DNA from: Streptomyces canus
GTDB lineage: Bacteria > Actinomycetota > Actinomycetes > Streptomycetales > Streptomycetaceae
Reading direction: 5' to 3'
Assembly (NCBI RefSeq): GCF_030816965.1
Contig: NZ_JAUSYQ010000002.1
Span: 4,311,001 to 4,375,000 of the forward strand
Length of the DNA: 64,000 nucleotides
The notes beneath the pieces were generated by a model. The model saw only the letters and a program-made list of their open reading frames with translations, ran no database searches and had not been told where the DNA came from. The translations under genes were made by a program, and so were the position numbers. Below, one piece after another: positions 34,679 to 43,155 of the stretch (position 1 is its first letter; each line of letters starts with the position of its first letter).

Positions 34679-35373
34679 GTGAACAACTGGCGGTAGTAGC
34701 CCAGGACCTCGGTCAGGACTCCTGGAGCACCCAGGGTTTCCTTGAGCGCGGCACGCTCCGCGTCCGGCAGCTCGTAGCCGGGCGACCATTCCCGCCAGAG
34801 CCGGTCGATGAAGGCGAAGTCGTCGAGTTCGATGGCCGCCTCGGCCATGGCTGTCTGGAAGAAGAACATGTACCAGCTGAGTCGCTGCTGGTCACCGTCG
34901 GTGACCAATGCGTTCAGCAGTTGACGGCCAGGGGGACCCGCCATGGTGACAAGCTTGCGGACACGTCTCGGGTCGAGGCTCGTCGCCGCGTACGCCGCCG
35001 CGGCTCCGAAGTCGTGGCCGATGAGATCCGCCTGCTCGCGCCCAAGTGCTTCGATGAGGGCGAGGACGTCCTGGCCGGTCGTGGCAATGCGGTAGGAGCC
35101 GTCGGGGGCCGCGCCGCCGGGCCAGTATCCGCGCTGTGCGGGCGCGACCGCCCAGTACCCTTCCTGCGCAAGGCGGTCGAGGATCCCTGTCCAGCTGGCG
35201 GCATGGTCGGGAAACCCGTGGAGGCACACAACGAGCGGCCCGCTGCCGGCCTCAAGGATCGGGACCTCCAGTCCGCCCGCCTGAACCGTCCGATGACGGA
35301 TGCGGTCGCTCGCCTGGGACCCCCTGGCCGGGGAGTCCTCGCCAAAGGGCGGTCGCTGGGTCGTCTGTGTCAT
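34438..35373 (-). CDS. Alpha/beta-hydrolase, epoxide hydrolase/dehalogenase type
   Basis: A 311-residue protein with the oxyanion motif CLHGFPDHAASW, nucleophile elbow LIGHDFGAAAAYA (Asp nucleophile, as in epoxide hydrolases and haloalkane dehalogenases rather than Ser), an acid in LYLHGADDNCMSVE and the base in VVPGAGHFLHLEQP. It probably detoxifies epoxides or similar electrophiles. It follows a truncated MFS gene (4-bp overlap) and precedes the reductase-like gene, all downstream of the 35.7-kb promoter. Its C-terminal third is present again as fragments at 43.2 and 49.2 kb. Confidence 0.85.
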   Translation of the reverse strand: MTQTTQRPPFGEDSPARGSQASDRIRHRTVQAGGLEVPILEAGSGPLVVCLHGFPDHAASWTGILDRLAQEGYWAVAPAQRGYWPGGAAPDGSYRIATTGQDVLALIEALGREQADLIGHDFGAAAAYAATSLDPRRVRKLVTMAGPPGRQLLNALVTDGDQQRLSWYMFFFQTAMAEAAIELDDFAFIDRLWREWSPGYELPDAERAALKETLGAPGVLTEVLGYYRQLFTPPADEATQALQARVFGALTVPSLYLHGADDNCMSVELSDGMDDLYTNGLERVVVPGAGHFLHLEQPKTVADHIVGFLNS

Positions 35374-35657
35374 GAGTTCAACCTCCAAGCCGCCTTCGCG
35401 GCGTCGCGGTCCGGCAAGCCCGGACCAGGTAGCAAGTAAGCGGCGTAGGTGATCGCGTACGCGCTGAGCACCACGCTCAGGTTCGACAGCGAGGACTCGT
35501 GGATACCGCGGCCGATGTAGGACAGCCCGACGTTCGTGATGTACAGATCCAGTACGGCGATGAAACTCGCCGTCGCGAGGATCGCGAGGACCAGACCGGG
35601 CCTTGCCGGCCTGGAAGGCGTCGCAACGCCGGGCGGCGCGGAGGAGTTCAAAGGCAT
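35370..35657 (-). pseudogene. N-terminal fragment of an MFS exporter
   Basis: From ATG 35657 the frame reads MPLNSSAPPGVATPSRPARP, one DHA2-type first helix (LVLAILATASFIAVLDLYIT) and part of a second (SVVLSAYAITYAAYLL). It then ends at 35370 overlapping the hydrolase start. Only about 70 of some 480 residues remain. It is a deletion product retained as the first reading frame after the promoter, perhaps keeping translational coupling to the hydrolase. Confidence 0.75.
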
Positions 35658-35711
35658 GGGTTGCCCTCGATCGCGCCAGACGTGCACGCAGCCTGTTTGG
35701 TGAGCTCAGGA

Positions 35712-35763
35712 CGTTGTGTACTGAACAGTCAGAAACCTAGGCGGTTCTGTACTGAGTTGTCAA
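35712..35763 (-). promoter_or_regulatory. Repeated promoter/operator element, copy 1
   Basis: On the minus strand TTGACA (35763-35758) is 18 nt from TAGGTT (35739-35734), a consensus-like promoter. TGTACTGA occurs twice in direct orientation within it, and CTGAACAGTCAG is a partial palindrome, as for a TetR-type operator. Nearly the same 50 bp occur at 41478-41527 and 43066-43117. It drives the MFS fragment-hydrolase-reductase-exporter series. Confidence 0.75.
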
Positions 35764-35774
35764 GTGCGGCAGGT

Positions 35775-35955
35775 CGACCCTCGCGCACCATGACGATGCC
35801 TGGAATGTCGAGTTCGGGCTTCTAGGCGATCACAGGCTTGGCCAGCAGCAGCAAGGCACCGATCAGGGCAGGGGCCGCGAAGGCCACGTTCACCTACATC
35901 ACCCACCGCCACGACGCCCATTCGATGAGCATGCCGCCGAGCAACAGCCCGAACC
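35775..35955 (-). pseudogene. Internal fragment of a DHA2 exporter gene
   Basis: Bases about 35790-35950 match 32577-32735 of the intact exporter (for example GGCTTGGCCAGCAGCA), with extra in-frame stop codons such as a TAG-creating change at 35822. It encodes a remnant of helices 5-6 only. The remainder to 36106 has no recognisable gene. Confidence 0.7.
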
Positions 35956-36106
35956 GCTCGATGGTTTCGGGCCCGTAGATGCCGGCGAAGTCCTCGCCGA
36001 GGCGAACAGCAGAAGACCGCGCTGCCACGCTGTGATCGAGACTCAGCGTGGACCAGGTAGGGGCCGGTTTGATGCCGCATCTTCTTGAGTTGGAAGGATG
36101 CATGTC

Positions 36107-36399
36107 ATGCCGAAGAAGGTGGATCCCGAGCTGAGGGCCCGAGCCGTCCGGCTGATGCTGTAGCACCGTGCCCAGTACCCGACCAGATACCGCGGCGGTG
36201 CTGACGGTGTCCAACAGGTCGGGGTAGGCAGAAGTCGTTGTGGCGCTGGGGCGCCGAGGCCGAGATTGACGGCGGCGAGGCGCCCAGGGTCACGACCGAG
36301 GAGAACGAGGAGATCCGCCGGCTGCGTGAGGACGTGGCGATCCTGAAGGCGGCCACAACTTTCTTCGCCGGGGAGCCCGACCCCCGCAACGGCTGGTGA
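36107..36399 (+). pseudogene. IS3-family OrfA remnant
   Basis: It starts MPKKVDPELRARAVRLML and is then interrupted by a stop and a frameshift. It resumes as SLWRWGAEAEIDGG and EENEEIRRLREDVAILKAAT, the leucine-zipper end of IS3-type OrfA, finishing with FFAGEPDPRN. There is no OrfB. An inactive IS3 fragment. Confidence 0.75.
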
Positions 36400-36574
36400 T
36401 CGCCTTCATCGGCGAGCAGCGTTCACCTGACGGTTCTGACCGACCGGGTTGACGGTTGCATGGCTGGTCGCCGGGCGGAGATCCGCCCCATCCCGCCGTC
36501 CGCAACAACGCCATGTCAGAGTCCGCCCCGCGCCGCCCATCCCGGTGGTCTCGCCGCGAGGGCCGAGTGATCCG

Positions 36575-36770
36575 CTACTCGGCCCATGCCGCGATCCGTT
36601 CCGCGATCGCCTCGGGGGCCTCGATGTGCAGGAAGTGACCGACATCGGGGACGACCTCCAGCGCGTGCGGGGCGGCGAACCGATGTCGGTCGTCGACCCG
36701 CGCGGGGAGGATGCAGCCGTCGTCGGCACCGTGGAGCTGCAGGAGGGCATCGCGATCGGTCGATGAGTGG
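36575..36770 (-). pseudogene. C-terminal fragment of another alpha/beta-hydrolase
   Basis: The minus-strand frame reads LLQLHGADDGCILPARVDDR and LEVVPDVGHFLHIEAPEAIA, the acid and base regions of an alpha/beta-hydrolase. It differs clearly from the 34.4-kb enzyme. No N-terminal half or nucleophile elbow is present. Confidence 0.65.
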
Positions 36771-36839
36771 AGTGCCGAACAGGTTCTGCGGCACAGATGA
36801 ATCCTGACATCCACCACTGACAGTCCTGGTCGGCCAGGC

Positions 36840-37190
36840 TCAGCGCAGCGTGTCCGCCCAGTTCGCCGGCACGCGTCCCGCCGGTCCCGGCGTAGGCTGG
36901 TCGGCCGGGTGGCTAGCCGGGGGCGCCAGGGCCGGACCGGATTCGTAGAGCTCGGACGTCTCGAAGTTCCAGAACCAGGCCTCGCCCGGCTCGTAACTGC
37001 GGATCACCGGATGGCCGGTGGCCCGGAAGTGGCCGGTGGCGTGCTTGGCGGGTGAGTCGTCGCAGCAGCCGATGTGACCGCACTGGGCGCAGCGCCGCAG
37101 ATGGAACCACCAGCCGCCGTCGGCGTCGCAGTCGACGCATCCGGCACCGCTGGGCGGGACGCCCGGGTCGATGCCGGTGTCCTTGGTCAT
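36840..37190 (-). CDS. UBP-type zinc-finger protein
   Basis: A 116-residue protein made largely of a zf-UBP domain: CVDCDADGGWWFHLRRCAQC, then GHIGCCDDSPAKHATGHFRA and TGHPVIRSYEPGEAWFWNF, with the Cys/His ligands in family order. In eukaryotes the domain binds ubiquitin C-termini; in actinobacteria small standalone versions occur beside redox/signalling genes and their partner is unknown. The start overlaps the kinase gene's stop (ATGA), so it is the last gene of a three-gene operon. Confidence 0.85.
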   Translation of the reverse strand: MTKDTGIDPGVPPSGAGCVDCDADGGWWFHLRRCAQCGHIGCCDDSPAKHATGHFRATGHPVIRSYEPGEAWFWNFETSELYESGPALAPPASHPADQPTPGPAGRVPANWADTLR

Positions 37191-38659
37191 GAGGGCTCCT
37201 GGGCCGGGTCGGGGACGGTATCGGGGTCGGTGGCGGTGAGAGGGAGCAGCACCTGGAAGCGGGTGTCGCCGGGTACGGACTCGACTTTCAGGTCACCATG
37301 GTGCTTGTTGACGACGATCCGCCAGGAGATGTCGAGCCCCAGCCCGGTGCCCTCGCCCACCGGCTTGGTGGTGAAGAACGGGTCGAAGATCCGGCCGCGG
37401 ATCTCGGCCGGCACTCCCGGGCCCGTGTCGCGGAACTCCACCAGCAGCCGGTCGTGCACCAGAGCGGTGCGTACGGTCAACGTCCCTTCGCCGCCCGCGC
37501 CCTTGATGGCGGAGACCGCGTTGTCGATCAGGTTGGTCCACACCTGGTTCAGTTCGGCCGAGTAGGCCGGAATCCTCGGCACCGAACGGTCGTACTCCTT
37601 CACGACCTTGACCTGTGGACCGATCTTGCCCGACAGCATCAGCAGCGTGCTGTCGAGGAGTTCGTGCACATCGGCGACCTGGTAGGGCGCGCGGTCCAGC
37701 TGCGAGTACTGCTTGGCGGCGTCGACGAGGTGCGAGATACGGGTGGTGGAGTCCTCGATCTCGGACATCAACAGCTCGGCCTCGACCGTGTAGTTGAGGC
37801 ACTCGATGGCACTCTGCAGGATTCCCGGCTCGTCGACGGCCGCCGCGATCTGCTCCAGCCAGTCGACGTCGAGACCGCCCTGCACGAAGGTCGGCGCGAT
37901 CTGCCAGCCGTTCTGGACACCGTGGTCGTCGAGCCAGTCGGCGAGTTCGTCCTCCCGGTCGGACGCTTCGAGCGCGCTCAGTGCCGGCGCCTTGGAGACC
38001 CGCTCGGCCGTACGCTCCTGGAGGTCGACCAGGGCCTTCAGGGCGTCGCCGTGGTGGGGGCCCGAGGCGATGACGCCGAGCGTGTTGCGCATGTGCGCGA
38101 CCCGGTCCCTGAGCGACGAGGTGGCCCGTACGGCCGCCGCGGCCGGGTTGTTGAGCTCATGGGTGAGACCCGCGGACAACGAGCCCAGCGCCAGCAGCCG
38201 TTCGCGCTGCCCGACGGCCCGCTGAAAGGTCTGCGAACCGAGGGTGATCCCCTCCAGGAGATGGACCGCCATCGGAAACCACTCGTGGATGAAGTTCGCG
38301 AACGATTCGGCGGGCAGGACGAAGAACCGCGTCGGCTCCGAAACCCGCAGCGAGTTCATGTACCGCTGCGGTTTCCCGTCCCAGAGGAACGCCATCACGG
38401 CCCCCGCGTACACCCCTGGCTGGGACGTGCGGCTCACCTCGATGTCGTCGGCGCCGACCCGGCGGGACATGACGACCGTGCCCTCGATCATCACGTAGAA
38501 GTCGGTCGCCGGGTCACCTTCGGTGAACACCGGCCCGGGGTCGAACAGTTCGATCCGTCCCTCGCTGCACAGCCTGCCGAGCTGCTCGGCGTTCAGCTTC
38601 TCGAAGAGGAACAGCGAGCTGATCTCCGCCGCGCTGCACGGCATCAGCCGCCCGCTCAC
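37187..38659 (-). CDS. Sensor histidine kinase with N-terminal cNMP-binding-like domain
   Basis: A 490-residue protein. Residues about 12-125 form a cyclic-nucleotide-binding-like domain (VFTEGDPATDFYVMIEGTVV, then RFFVLPAESFANFI). The dimerisation box is ALGSLSAGLTHELNNPAAAA with the phospho-accepting His near residue 167. The HATPase domain has LNQVWTNLIDNAVSAI (N box), FRDTGPGVPAEIRGRIFDPF (G1) and GTGLGLDISWRIV (G2). There is no membrane segment, so it is cytoplasmic. The GTG at 38659 overlaps the receiver-reductase stop (GTGA). It likely phosphorylates that fusion's receiver domain; the input signal is unknown. Confidence 0.87.
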   Translation of the reverse strand: MSGRLMPCSAAEISSLFLFEKLNAEQLGRLCSEGRIELFDPGPVFTEGDPATDFYVMIEGTVVMSRRVGADDIEVSRTSQPGVYAGAVMAFLWDGKPQRYMNSLRVSEPTRFFVLPAESFANFIHEWFPMAVHLLEGITLGSQTFQRAVGQRERLLALGSLSAGLTHELNNPAAAAVRATSSLRDRVAHMRNTLGVIASGPHHGDALKALVDLQERTAERVSKAPALSALEASDREDELADWLDDHGVQNGWQIAPTFVQGGLDVDWLEQIAAAVDEPGILQSAIECLNYTVEAELLMSEIEDSTTRISHLVDAAKQYSQLDRAPYQVADVHELLDSTLLMLSGKIGPQVKVVKEYDRSVPRIPAYSAELNQVWTNLIDNAVSAIKGAGGEGTLTVRTALVHDRLLVEFRDTGPGVPAEIRGRIFDPFFTTKPVGEGTGLGLDISWRIVVNKHHGDLKVESVPGDTRFQVLLPLTATDPDTVPDPAQEPS

Positions 38660-40332
38660 GACTGCTCCAGATATCGGTGTACGAGCATCACGGCCATGGC
38701 TCCCTCTCCGACGGCGGAAGCGACCCGCTTGGCGGACTCCGCGCGCGCGTCCCCGGCGACGAACACGCCGGGGAGGTTGGTCTCCAGGTGATACGGCGGC
38801 CGGTCCAGCCCCCAGTCCGCCGGTGGCCGCCCGTCGGCGGTCAGGTCGGGGCCGGCCAGGATGAACCCGCGCTCGTCCCGCAGTACCGTGCCGTCCAGCC
38901 AGTCGGTCAGCGGGGCCGCGCCGATGAACACGAACAGCCACTGCGCGTCGACGAGTTCGGTCTGCCCGCTCGTCGTGTCGCGCAACGTCAGCTGTTCCAG
39001 GTGGTTGTCGCCGTGCGCTGCCTCGACGACCGTGTGGGCCCGTACAAAGATGTTCGGCGACTGGGCGATCTGCTGGATCAGGTAGTGCGACATCGACGCG
39101 GTGAGGTCCTCTCCGCGCACCAGCAGGGTGACCGACTTGGCGCCCCTGGACAGGTACATCGCCGCCTGGCCGGCCGAGTTGGCGCCGCCGACGATGTACA
39201 CGTCGTGGCCCTGGCAGGCGGCGGCCTCGGTGAGCGCGGACCCGTAGAACACCCCGCGGCCCGACAACTCGTCGGCACCCGCCGCCTCCAGCCGCCGGTA
39301 CGACACACCGGTCGCCAGGATCACGCTGTGCGCCGCGATCGCCGACCCGTCCGCGAACCGTACGAGCCGCGCCGCCCCGCTGCTCTCCAGGCCAGTCACC
39401 TCACGGGCGGTGAGGATCTCGGCGCCGAACTTCGTGGCCTGGCGTCGCGCCCGGTCGGTGAGCTGGCCGCCGGACACCCCGTCCGGGAAGCCCAGGTAGT
39501 TCTCGATCCGCGAACTCTGCCCGGCCTGCCCGCCGGTCGCCGACCGCTCCACGAGCACCGTGCGCAGGCCCTCCGAGGCCCCGTACACGGCCGCGCCCAG
39601 CCCGGCCGGCCCGCCGCCGATGACGACCAGGTCGTAGAAGTCGGCCGTGGGTGTCGTGGCGAGGCCCACGTGCGCGGCCAGTTCGGGCACCTCCGGCTCG
39701 ACGAGCGCCGTACCGTCCGCCGTGATCACGACCGGCAGCCGCTCCCCGTCCTGGCCGCAGGCCGCGAGGAGCCGCTGCCCTTCGGGTTCCTCGGTGGAGT
39801 ACCAGCGGTACGGCACCTGGTTGCGGGCCAGGAACTCCCGTACATCCGACGAGCGGGCCGACCATCGGTGCCCGACGACCTTGGTGGCGGGCACTGGGCG
39901 GTAGTCGCTGCACCGCCAGACCTCCAGGAGGTCGTCGAGGACCGGGTAGAGCTTCTCCTCCGGGGGATCCCAGGGCTTGAGCAGATAGTGGTCGAGGTCG
40001 ACGACGTTGATCGCGTCGATCGCCGCGTCGGTGTCCGCGTAGGCGGTGAGCAGTACGCGGCGGGCGCCGGGATAGACGTCCATGGCGTGTTCGAGGAACT
40101 CGATGCCGTTCATCTGCGGCATCCGGTAGTCGGCCAGGAGTACCGCCACCAGATCACCGCGCAGCTTCAGCTCCCGCAGCGCGTCCAGCGCGGACTCGCC
40201 GGACTCCGCGCGCACGATCCGGTACGACTTGCCGTAGCGCCGTCGCAGGTCACGGGCGACGGCCCGGGACACCCCGGGATCGTCGTCCACGGTCATGATG
40301 ACGGTCCGCGCAGCGTCCGCGGCCTGTGCCAT
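38656..40332 (-). CDS. Response-regulator receiver fused to a thioredoxin-reductase-like flavoprotein
   Basis: A 558-residue fusion. Residues about 8-130 form a receiver: TVIMTVDDDPGVSRAVARDL (acidic pocket), VLLADYRMPQMNGIEFLEH (phospho-accepting Asp) and LLKPWDPPEE (conserved Lys). A glutaredoxin-like linker follows (VPYRWYSTEEPEGQRLL). From about 245 comes an FAD/NAD(P)H reductase: LVVIGGGPAGLGAAVYG, VYIVGGANSAGQAAMYL and GVFVAGDARAESAKRV. The redox CxxC of true thioredoxin reductases is missing (VFYGSALTEAAA). ATG 40332 follows GGGAGA. It is first in an operon with the kinase and the zinc-finger gene. Probably a phosphorylation-controlled NAD(P)H oxidoreductase. Confidence 0.85.
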   Translation of the reverse strand: MAQAADAARTVIMTVDDDPGVSRAVARDLRRRYGKSYRIVRAESGESALDALRELKLRGDLVAVLLADYRMPQMNGIEFLEHAMDVYPGARRVLLTAYADTDAAIDAINVVDLDHYLLKPWDPPEEKLYPVLDDLLEVWRCSDYRPVPATKVVGHRWSARSSDVREFLARNQVPYRWYSTEEPEGQRLLAACGQDGERLPVVITADGTALVEPEVPELAAHVGLATTPTADFYDLVVIGGGPAGLGAAVYGASEGLRTVLVERSATGGQAGQSSRIENYLGFPDGVSGGQLTDRARRQATKFGAEILTAREVTGLESSGAARLVRFADGSAIAAHSVILATGVSYRRLEAAGADELSGRGVFYGSALTEAAACQGHDVYIVGGANSAGQAAMYLSRGAKSVTLLVRGEDLTASMSHYLIQQIAQSPNIFVRAHTVVEAAHGDNHLEQLTLRDTTSGQTELVDAQWLFVFIGAAPLTDWLDGTVLRDERGFILAGPDLTADGRPPADWGLDRPPYHLETNLPGVFVAGDARAESAKRVASAVGEGAMAVMLVHRYLEQS

Positions 40333-40612
40333 ATGTCTCCCACCCCGAGTGATCGGATCACTGCTCGGCGCGGGCTCGGTGCCGCGCCGCCTTTCAGCCA
40401 TCGTATGTTCGTCGCCCTGCTTCGCTCCGGTCAGCTCCGCCGCGAGCCGAGCACCATGAACTCGGGTGCCGTGTGGCAGGTCGAAGGTGACGTGTTCGAA
40501 CTCCATGTGCGTCAGCCTTCTCCAAGAGCGGTCGGACGACAGATGCTGATGCCGGCTTCGGTGTCTCTGGTTTTGGACACGTGCGACTCCTCAGGAGCCG
40601 GGTGTACTGCGG

Positions 40613-41431
40613 TCAGCCGGCCAGTCGGTTGAGCTTGCGGACTTGTCTGTCGAAGGCGCGCGAGGGCACGATCCGGCGTAGGAGGCTGACGCGTGCGGCC
40701 ATCGAGCCGGCGGTGTAGCGGAGCTTGGGCTTGGAATCGGTGGCGGCCGCGACGATCACCTTCGCGACAACGTCCGGGTGGTCGGCGTTGCGCAAGGCCG
40801 TGGCCAGCACGTCTCGGGAGACCTCCCGCTGTGCGGCGTAGATCGGCAGGGGCGAGTCGGGTGCCATGCTGCTCGCCTCGAAACTCGTGCGTGTGTAGGT
40901 CGGCTCGACCAGCAGCATCCGGACGCCGTACTCGCGAAGCTCGTGATCGACGGACTCGGCGTAGCCCTCGACCGCATGCTTGGTGGCGGCGTAGACGGCC
41001 ATGAAGGGCGCTGGGATCCGACCCAGCATCGAGGAGACGTTGACCACGCGGCCACTGCCCTGGGCGCGCATGTGGGGCAGCACTGCGTTGGTCATCCGCA
41101 TCAGGCCGAAGACGTTGATGTCGAAGACCTCCTTGGCCTGGTTGATCGAGCTCTCCTCGCCGGCGCCGACCGCGCCCACGCCTGCGTTGTTGACCAGGAC
41201 GTCGATCCGGCCGAACCGATCGATCACCTCCCCGACCAGGGCGCGGACCGATTCGTCGCCGGCCACGTCGAGATCGAGGAACGTCACCCCGGCGAGCGGC
41301 TCGGCCTTCGCCGCGTTGCGGCTCGTGCCGACCACCGCGAAGCCGGCGCCCACGAGGGCGAGCGCTGCCGCCCGCCCGATCCCGGAGGAGGCGCCCGTCA
41401 CGAGGGCCACGGGGGAAGCTGCTGTCTGCAT
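40613..41431 (-). CDS. Short-chain dehydrogenase/reductase (TetR-regulated)
   Basis: A 272-residue classical SDR with the glycine motif VTGASSGIGRAAAL, NNAGVGAVGA and the catalytic YAATK preceded by Ser in VVNVSSMLG. The SLLRRIVPSRAFDRQVRKLN tail is typical of the oxidoreductase subgroup common next to TetR genes. Start at ATG 41431 with GAAGGA 6 nt upstream, preferred over ATG 41464. It is driven by the promoter element copy 2 and divergent from the TetR gene, so it is likely that regulator's main target. Confidence 0.86.
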   Translation of the reverse strand: MQTAASPVALVTGASSGIGRAAALALVGAGFAVVGTSRNAAKAEPLAGVTFLDLDVAGDESVRALVGEVIDRFGRIDVLVNNAGVGAVGAGEESSINQAKEVFDINVFGLMRMTNAVLPHMRAQGSGRVVNVSSMLGRIPAPFMAVYAATKHAVEGYAESVDHELREYGVRMLLVEPTYTRTSFEASSMAPDSPLPIYAAQREVSRDVLATALRNADHPDVVAKVIVAAATDSKPKLRYTAGSMAARVSLLRRIVPSRAFDRQVRKLNRLAG

Positions 41432-41477
41432 GGTGGTTCCTTCGGTTGTGGGCATGACCAACACGAGCCCGGGGTGG

Positions 41478-41527
41478 TTGTGTACTGAACAGTCAGGAAC
41501 CTAGATGGTTCTGTACTGACTTGTCAA
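41478..41527. promoter_or_regulatory. Repeated promoter/operator element, copy 2 (SDR/TetR divergent region)
   Basis: On the minus strand TTGACA (41527-41522), 18 nt, TAGGTT (41503-41498). The same two TGTACTGA direct repeats and CTGAACAGTCAG dyad as at 35.7 and 43.1 kb are present. It lies between the divergent SDR and TetR genes, pointing to the TetR protein as the ligand of all three sites. Confidence 0.78.
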
Positions 41528-41556
41528 GAAGGGTGGGTCGGCTTTACCTTCGATGT

Positions 41557-42180
41557 ATGGCCAGACCACGAAACTTCGACCCCGACCACGTCCTCCATGC
41601 CGCCGAGCGGCAGTTCCGCACCACGGGCTACAACGGCACGAGCGTCGACGACATCAGCGCCGCCACCGGCCTAGGCCGCGGCAGCCTCTACGCCGCGTTC
41701 GAAGGCAAACACGGCGTGCTGCTGCAGGCGATGACCGGCTACTTCGCCCGGCTGGGGCAGGGTCCGCGGAAGATGCTCGACGGACCGGACGAGGGCGCCC
41801 TGGAACGACTGCACGCCTACTTGCTCCGCGCCGTCCACGGGGTGCCACTCGCCCCCGACGTACCCCCCGCCCCCGACCGGACGGCCGCAGCCTGCTTCGC
41901 CGCCAAGATGGCCCTGGAGATCGGCGCCTCCGACCCCGAGGTGAAACGCCTGGCCAGCGACTGCTTCTCCGTAGTCCGGACGGCGGTGGCCGAGTGTGTG
42001 CGAGCGGCCCAGCGCAACGGCGACATCGACCCCGACGCGGATCCCGACGACCTTGCGTACCTTCTGCTGACCGTCATCCGCGGGAGCGATGTCGTAGGCG
42101 CGTACGGCCACAGTCCCGCCCGCCTGACCTCGATTGCGGAGAGCGCGTTCGCGTTGCTGCCTCGCCCGCGCCACCACTGA
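41557..42180 (+). CDS. TetR-family regulator, likely master of the three repeated operators
   Basis: A 207-residue TetR of the AcuR/NemR-like type: ARPRNFDPDHVLHAAERQFR, then DDISAATGLGRGSLYAAFEG (HTH), and a TetR_C_16-like ligand domain with AACFAAKMALEIGASDPEVK. Start at ATG 41557; earlier in-frame starts would run into the operator. It is divergent from an SDR behind operator copy 2. The same operator precedes two other enzyme cassettes, so a small regulon responding to an electrophile or aldehyde is plausible (inference). Confidence 0.86.
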   Translation: MARPRNFDPDHVLHAAERQFRTTGYNGTSVDDISAATGLGRGSLYAAFEGKHGVLLQAMTGYFARLGQGPRKMLDGPDEGALERLHAYLLRAVHGVPLAPDVPPAPDRTAAACFAAKMALEIGASDPEVKRLASDCFSVVRTAVAECVRAAQRNGDIDPDADPDDLAYLLLTVIRGSDVVGAYGHSPARLTSIAESAFALLPRPRHH

Positions 42181-43065
42181 CAAGGCCACGGCCGGCCCCA
42201 TTGCACAGGCATCTGATGCGGCCGGCCCACTTCGACACCGCGGAGACACGGCCCGCAGGTTTACCCGCCGCCGGGCGGTCATCCGGGCGGCTGGCCGAAA
42301 AACTGCACCCGCATCCAGTCGAGTTGCTCCACCACATGCACGGTGTCGCCGGGCCTGAACTGCACGGTCAGTCGCCGAACGCCTCGCCGCCGGCAGACAG
42401 TGGTACTTCGGCCGCCGCTCCGCCAACTCGGACCGTGCGTGCAGGAATTCGTGCCAGTGCTCCGCCTCGGTGCCCTCGTAGAGGTGGGTGCCGTCCCCGC
42501 GGATGCGGGCAGCGGTACGGACTCCCGCTGGGCGTCGACGAGTCGGCGACCGGTCCGATCATCGCCATCCTGCGCGAGCGTCAACCTGACGTCCTGCTCA
42601 CCCACGAGGCGAACGCCCCCGTACAACCGGGACCACAACCAGGCACAGGCGACCACCCTGCTGACGCGCAGGATCGCCCAGGCACAGGCGACCACCCTGC
42701 TGACGCGCAGGATCGCCCAGGCACAGGCGACCACCCCGCTGACGCGCAGGATCGCCCAGGCCCACGGCCACCACCGCGCACCCGGCCGCTCGTCACCGCC
42801 CAGGGGTTCCAGTTCGAGCCGCGCCAGCCACAGGTCTGCGAGGTTCACCCCCGACCTGCTGCCGGACATCACGCCCGTGTCCGACGTCGAGACCAAGACG
42901 ACGGGCTGCACGACCGCGCAGGACCACATGGTCCGTCCGAGCTGACGGCAATGGGCTTCCCTGCCTTTCGCGAGGGGTCTCGGCGCAGGACACGGTCAAG
43001 GCCGACCCCGGCCCGTGAACGCGCCCGCCGTGGTCGCCGTGGTCACCGGCACCACCGTCCGACGC
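42181..43065. other. Degenerate region between the TetR gene and promoter copy 3
   Basis: I find no intact gene. Minus-strand pieces in different frames (for example LTVQFRPGDTVHVVEQLDW near 42.3 kb) look like coding remnants broken by frameshifts. The centre holds a 39-bp tandem repeat. Confidence 0.4.
42641..42757. repeat. Three tandem copies of a 39-bp unit
   Basis: The unit AGGCACAGGCGACCACCCTG plus 19 bases begins at 42641, 42680 and 42719, with one substitution in the third copy. The length is divisible by three and one frame reads QATTLLTRRIAQA repeatedly. This resembles the VITLLTRRLARK tail of the IS5-type remnant at 44.3 kb, so it may derive from a transposase 3' end. Confidence 0.7.
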
Positions 43066-43117
43066 ACTTGACAACTCAGTACAGAACCACCTAGGTTTCT
43101 GACTGTTCAGTACACAA
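43066..43117 (+). promoter_or_regulatory. Repeated promoter/operator element, copy 3
   Basis: On the plus strand TTGACA (43067-43072), 18 nt, TAGGTT (43091-43096), with the inverted TCAGTACA repeats. Downstream, CCTGAGCTCACC and AGGCTGCGTGCACG match the untranslated leader of copy 1 before the sequence jumps into hydrolase coding DNA. It drives the methyltransferase cassette. Confidence 0.75.
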
Positions 43118-43155
43118 CCGTCCTGAGCTCACCGGACAGGCTGCGTGCACGCCTG

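Noticed and set aside
36107..36399. Active IS3 element
   Set aside because: Only a frameshifted OrfA piece with an internal stop; no OrfB and no terminal repeats.
38677..40632. 651-codon plus-strand frame opposite the receiver-flavoprotein fusion
   Set aside because: Antisense of an unmistakable receiver plus FAD-binding gene.
42641..42757. Possible CRISPR-like repeat
   Set aside because: The units are contiguous with no spacers, and there are no cas genes; it is a simple tandem repeat.
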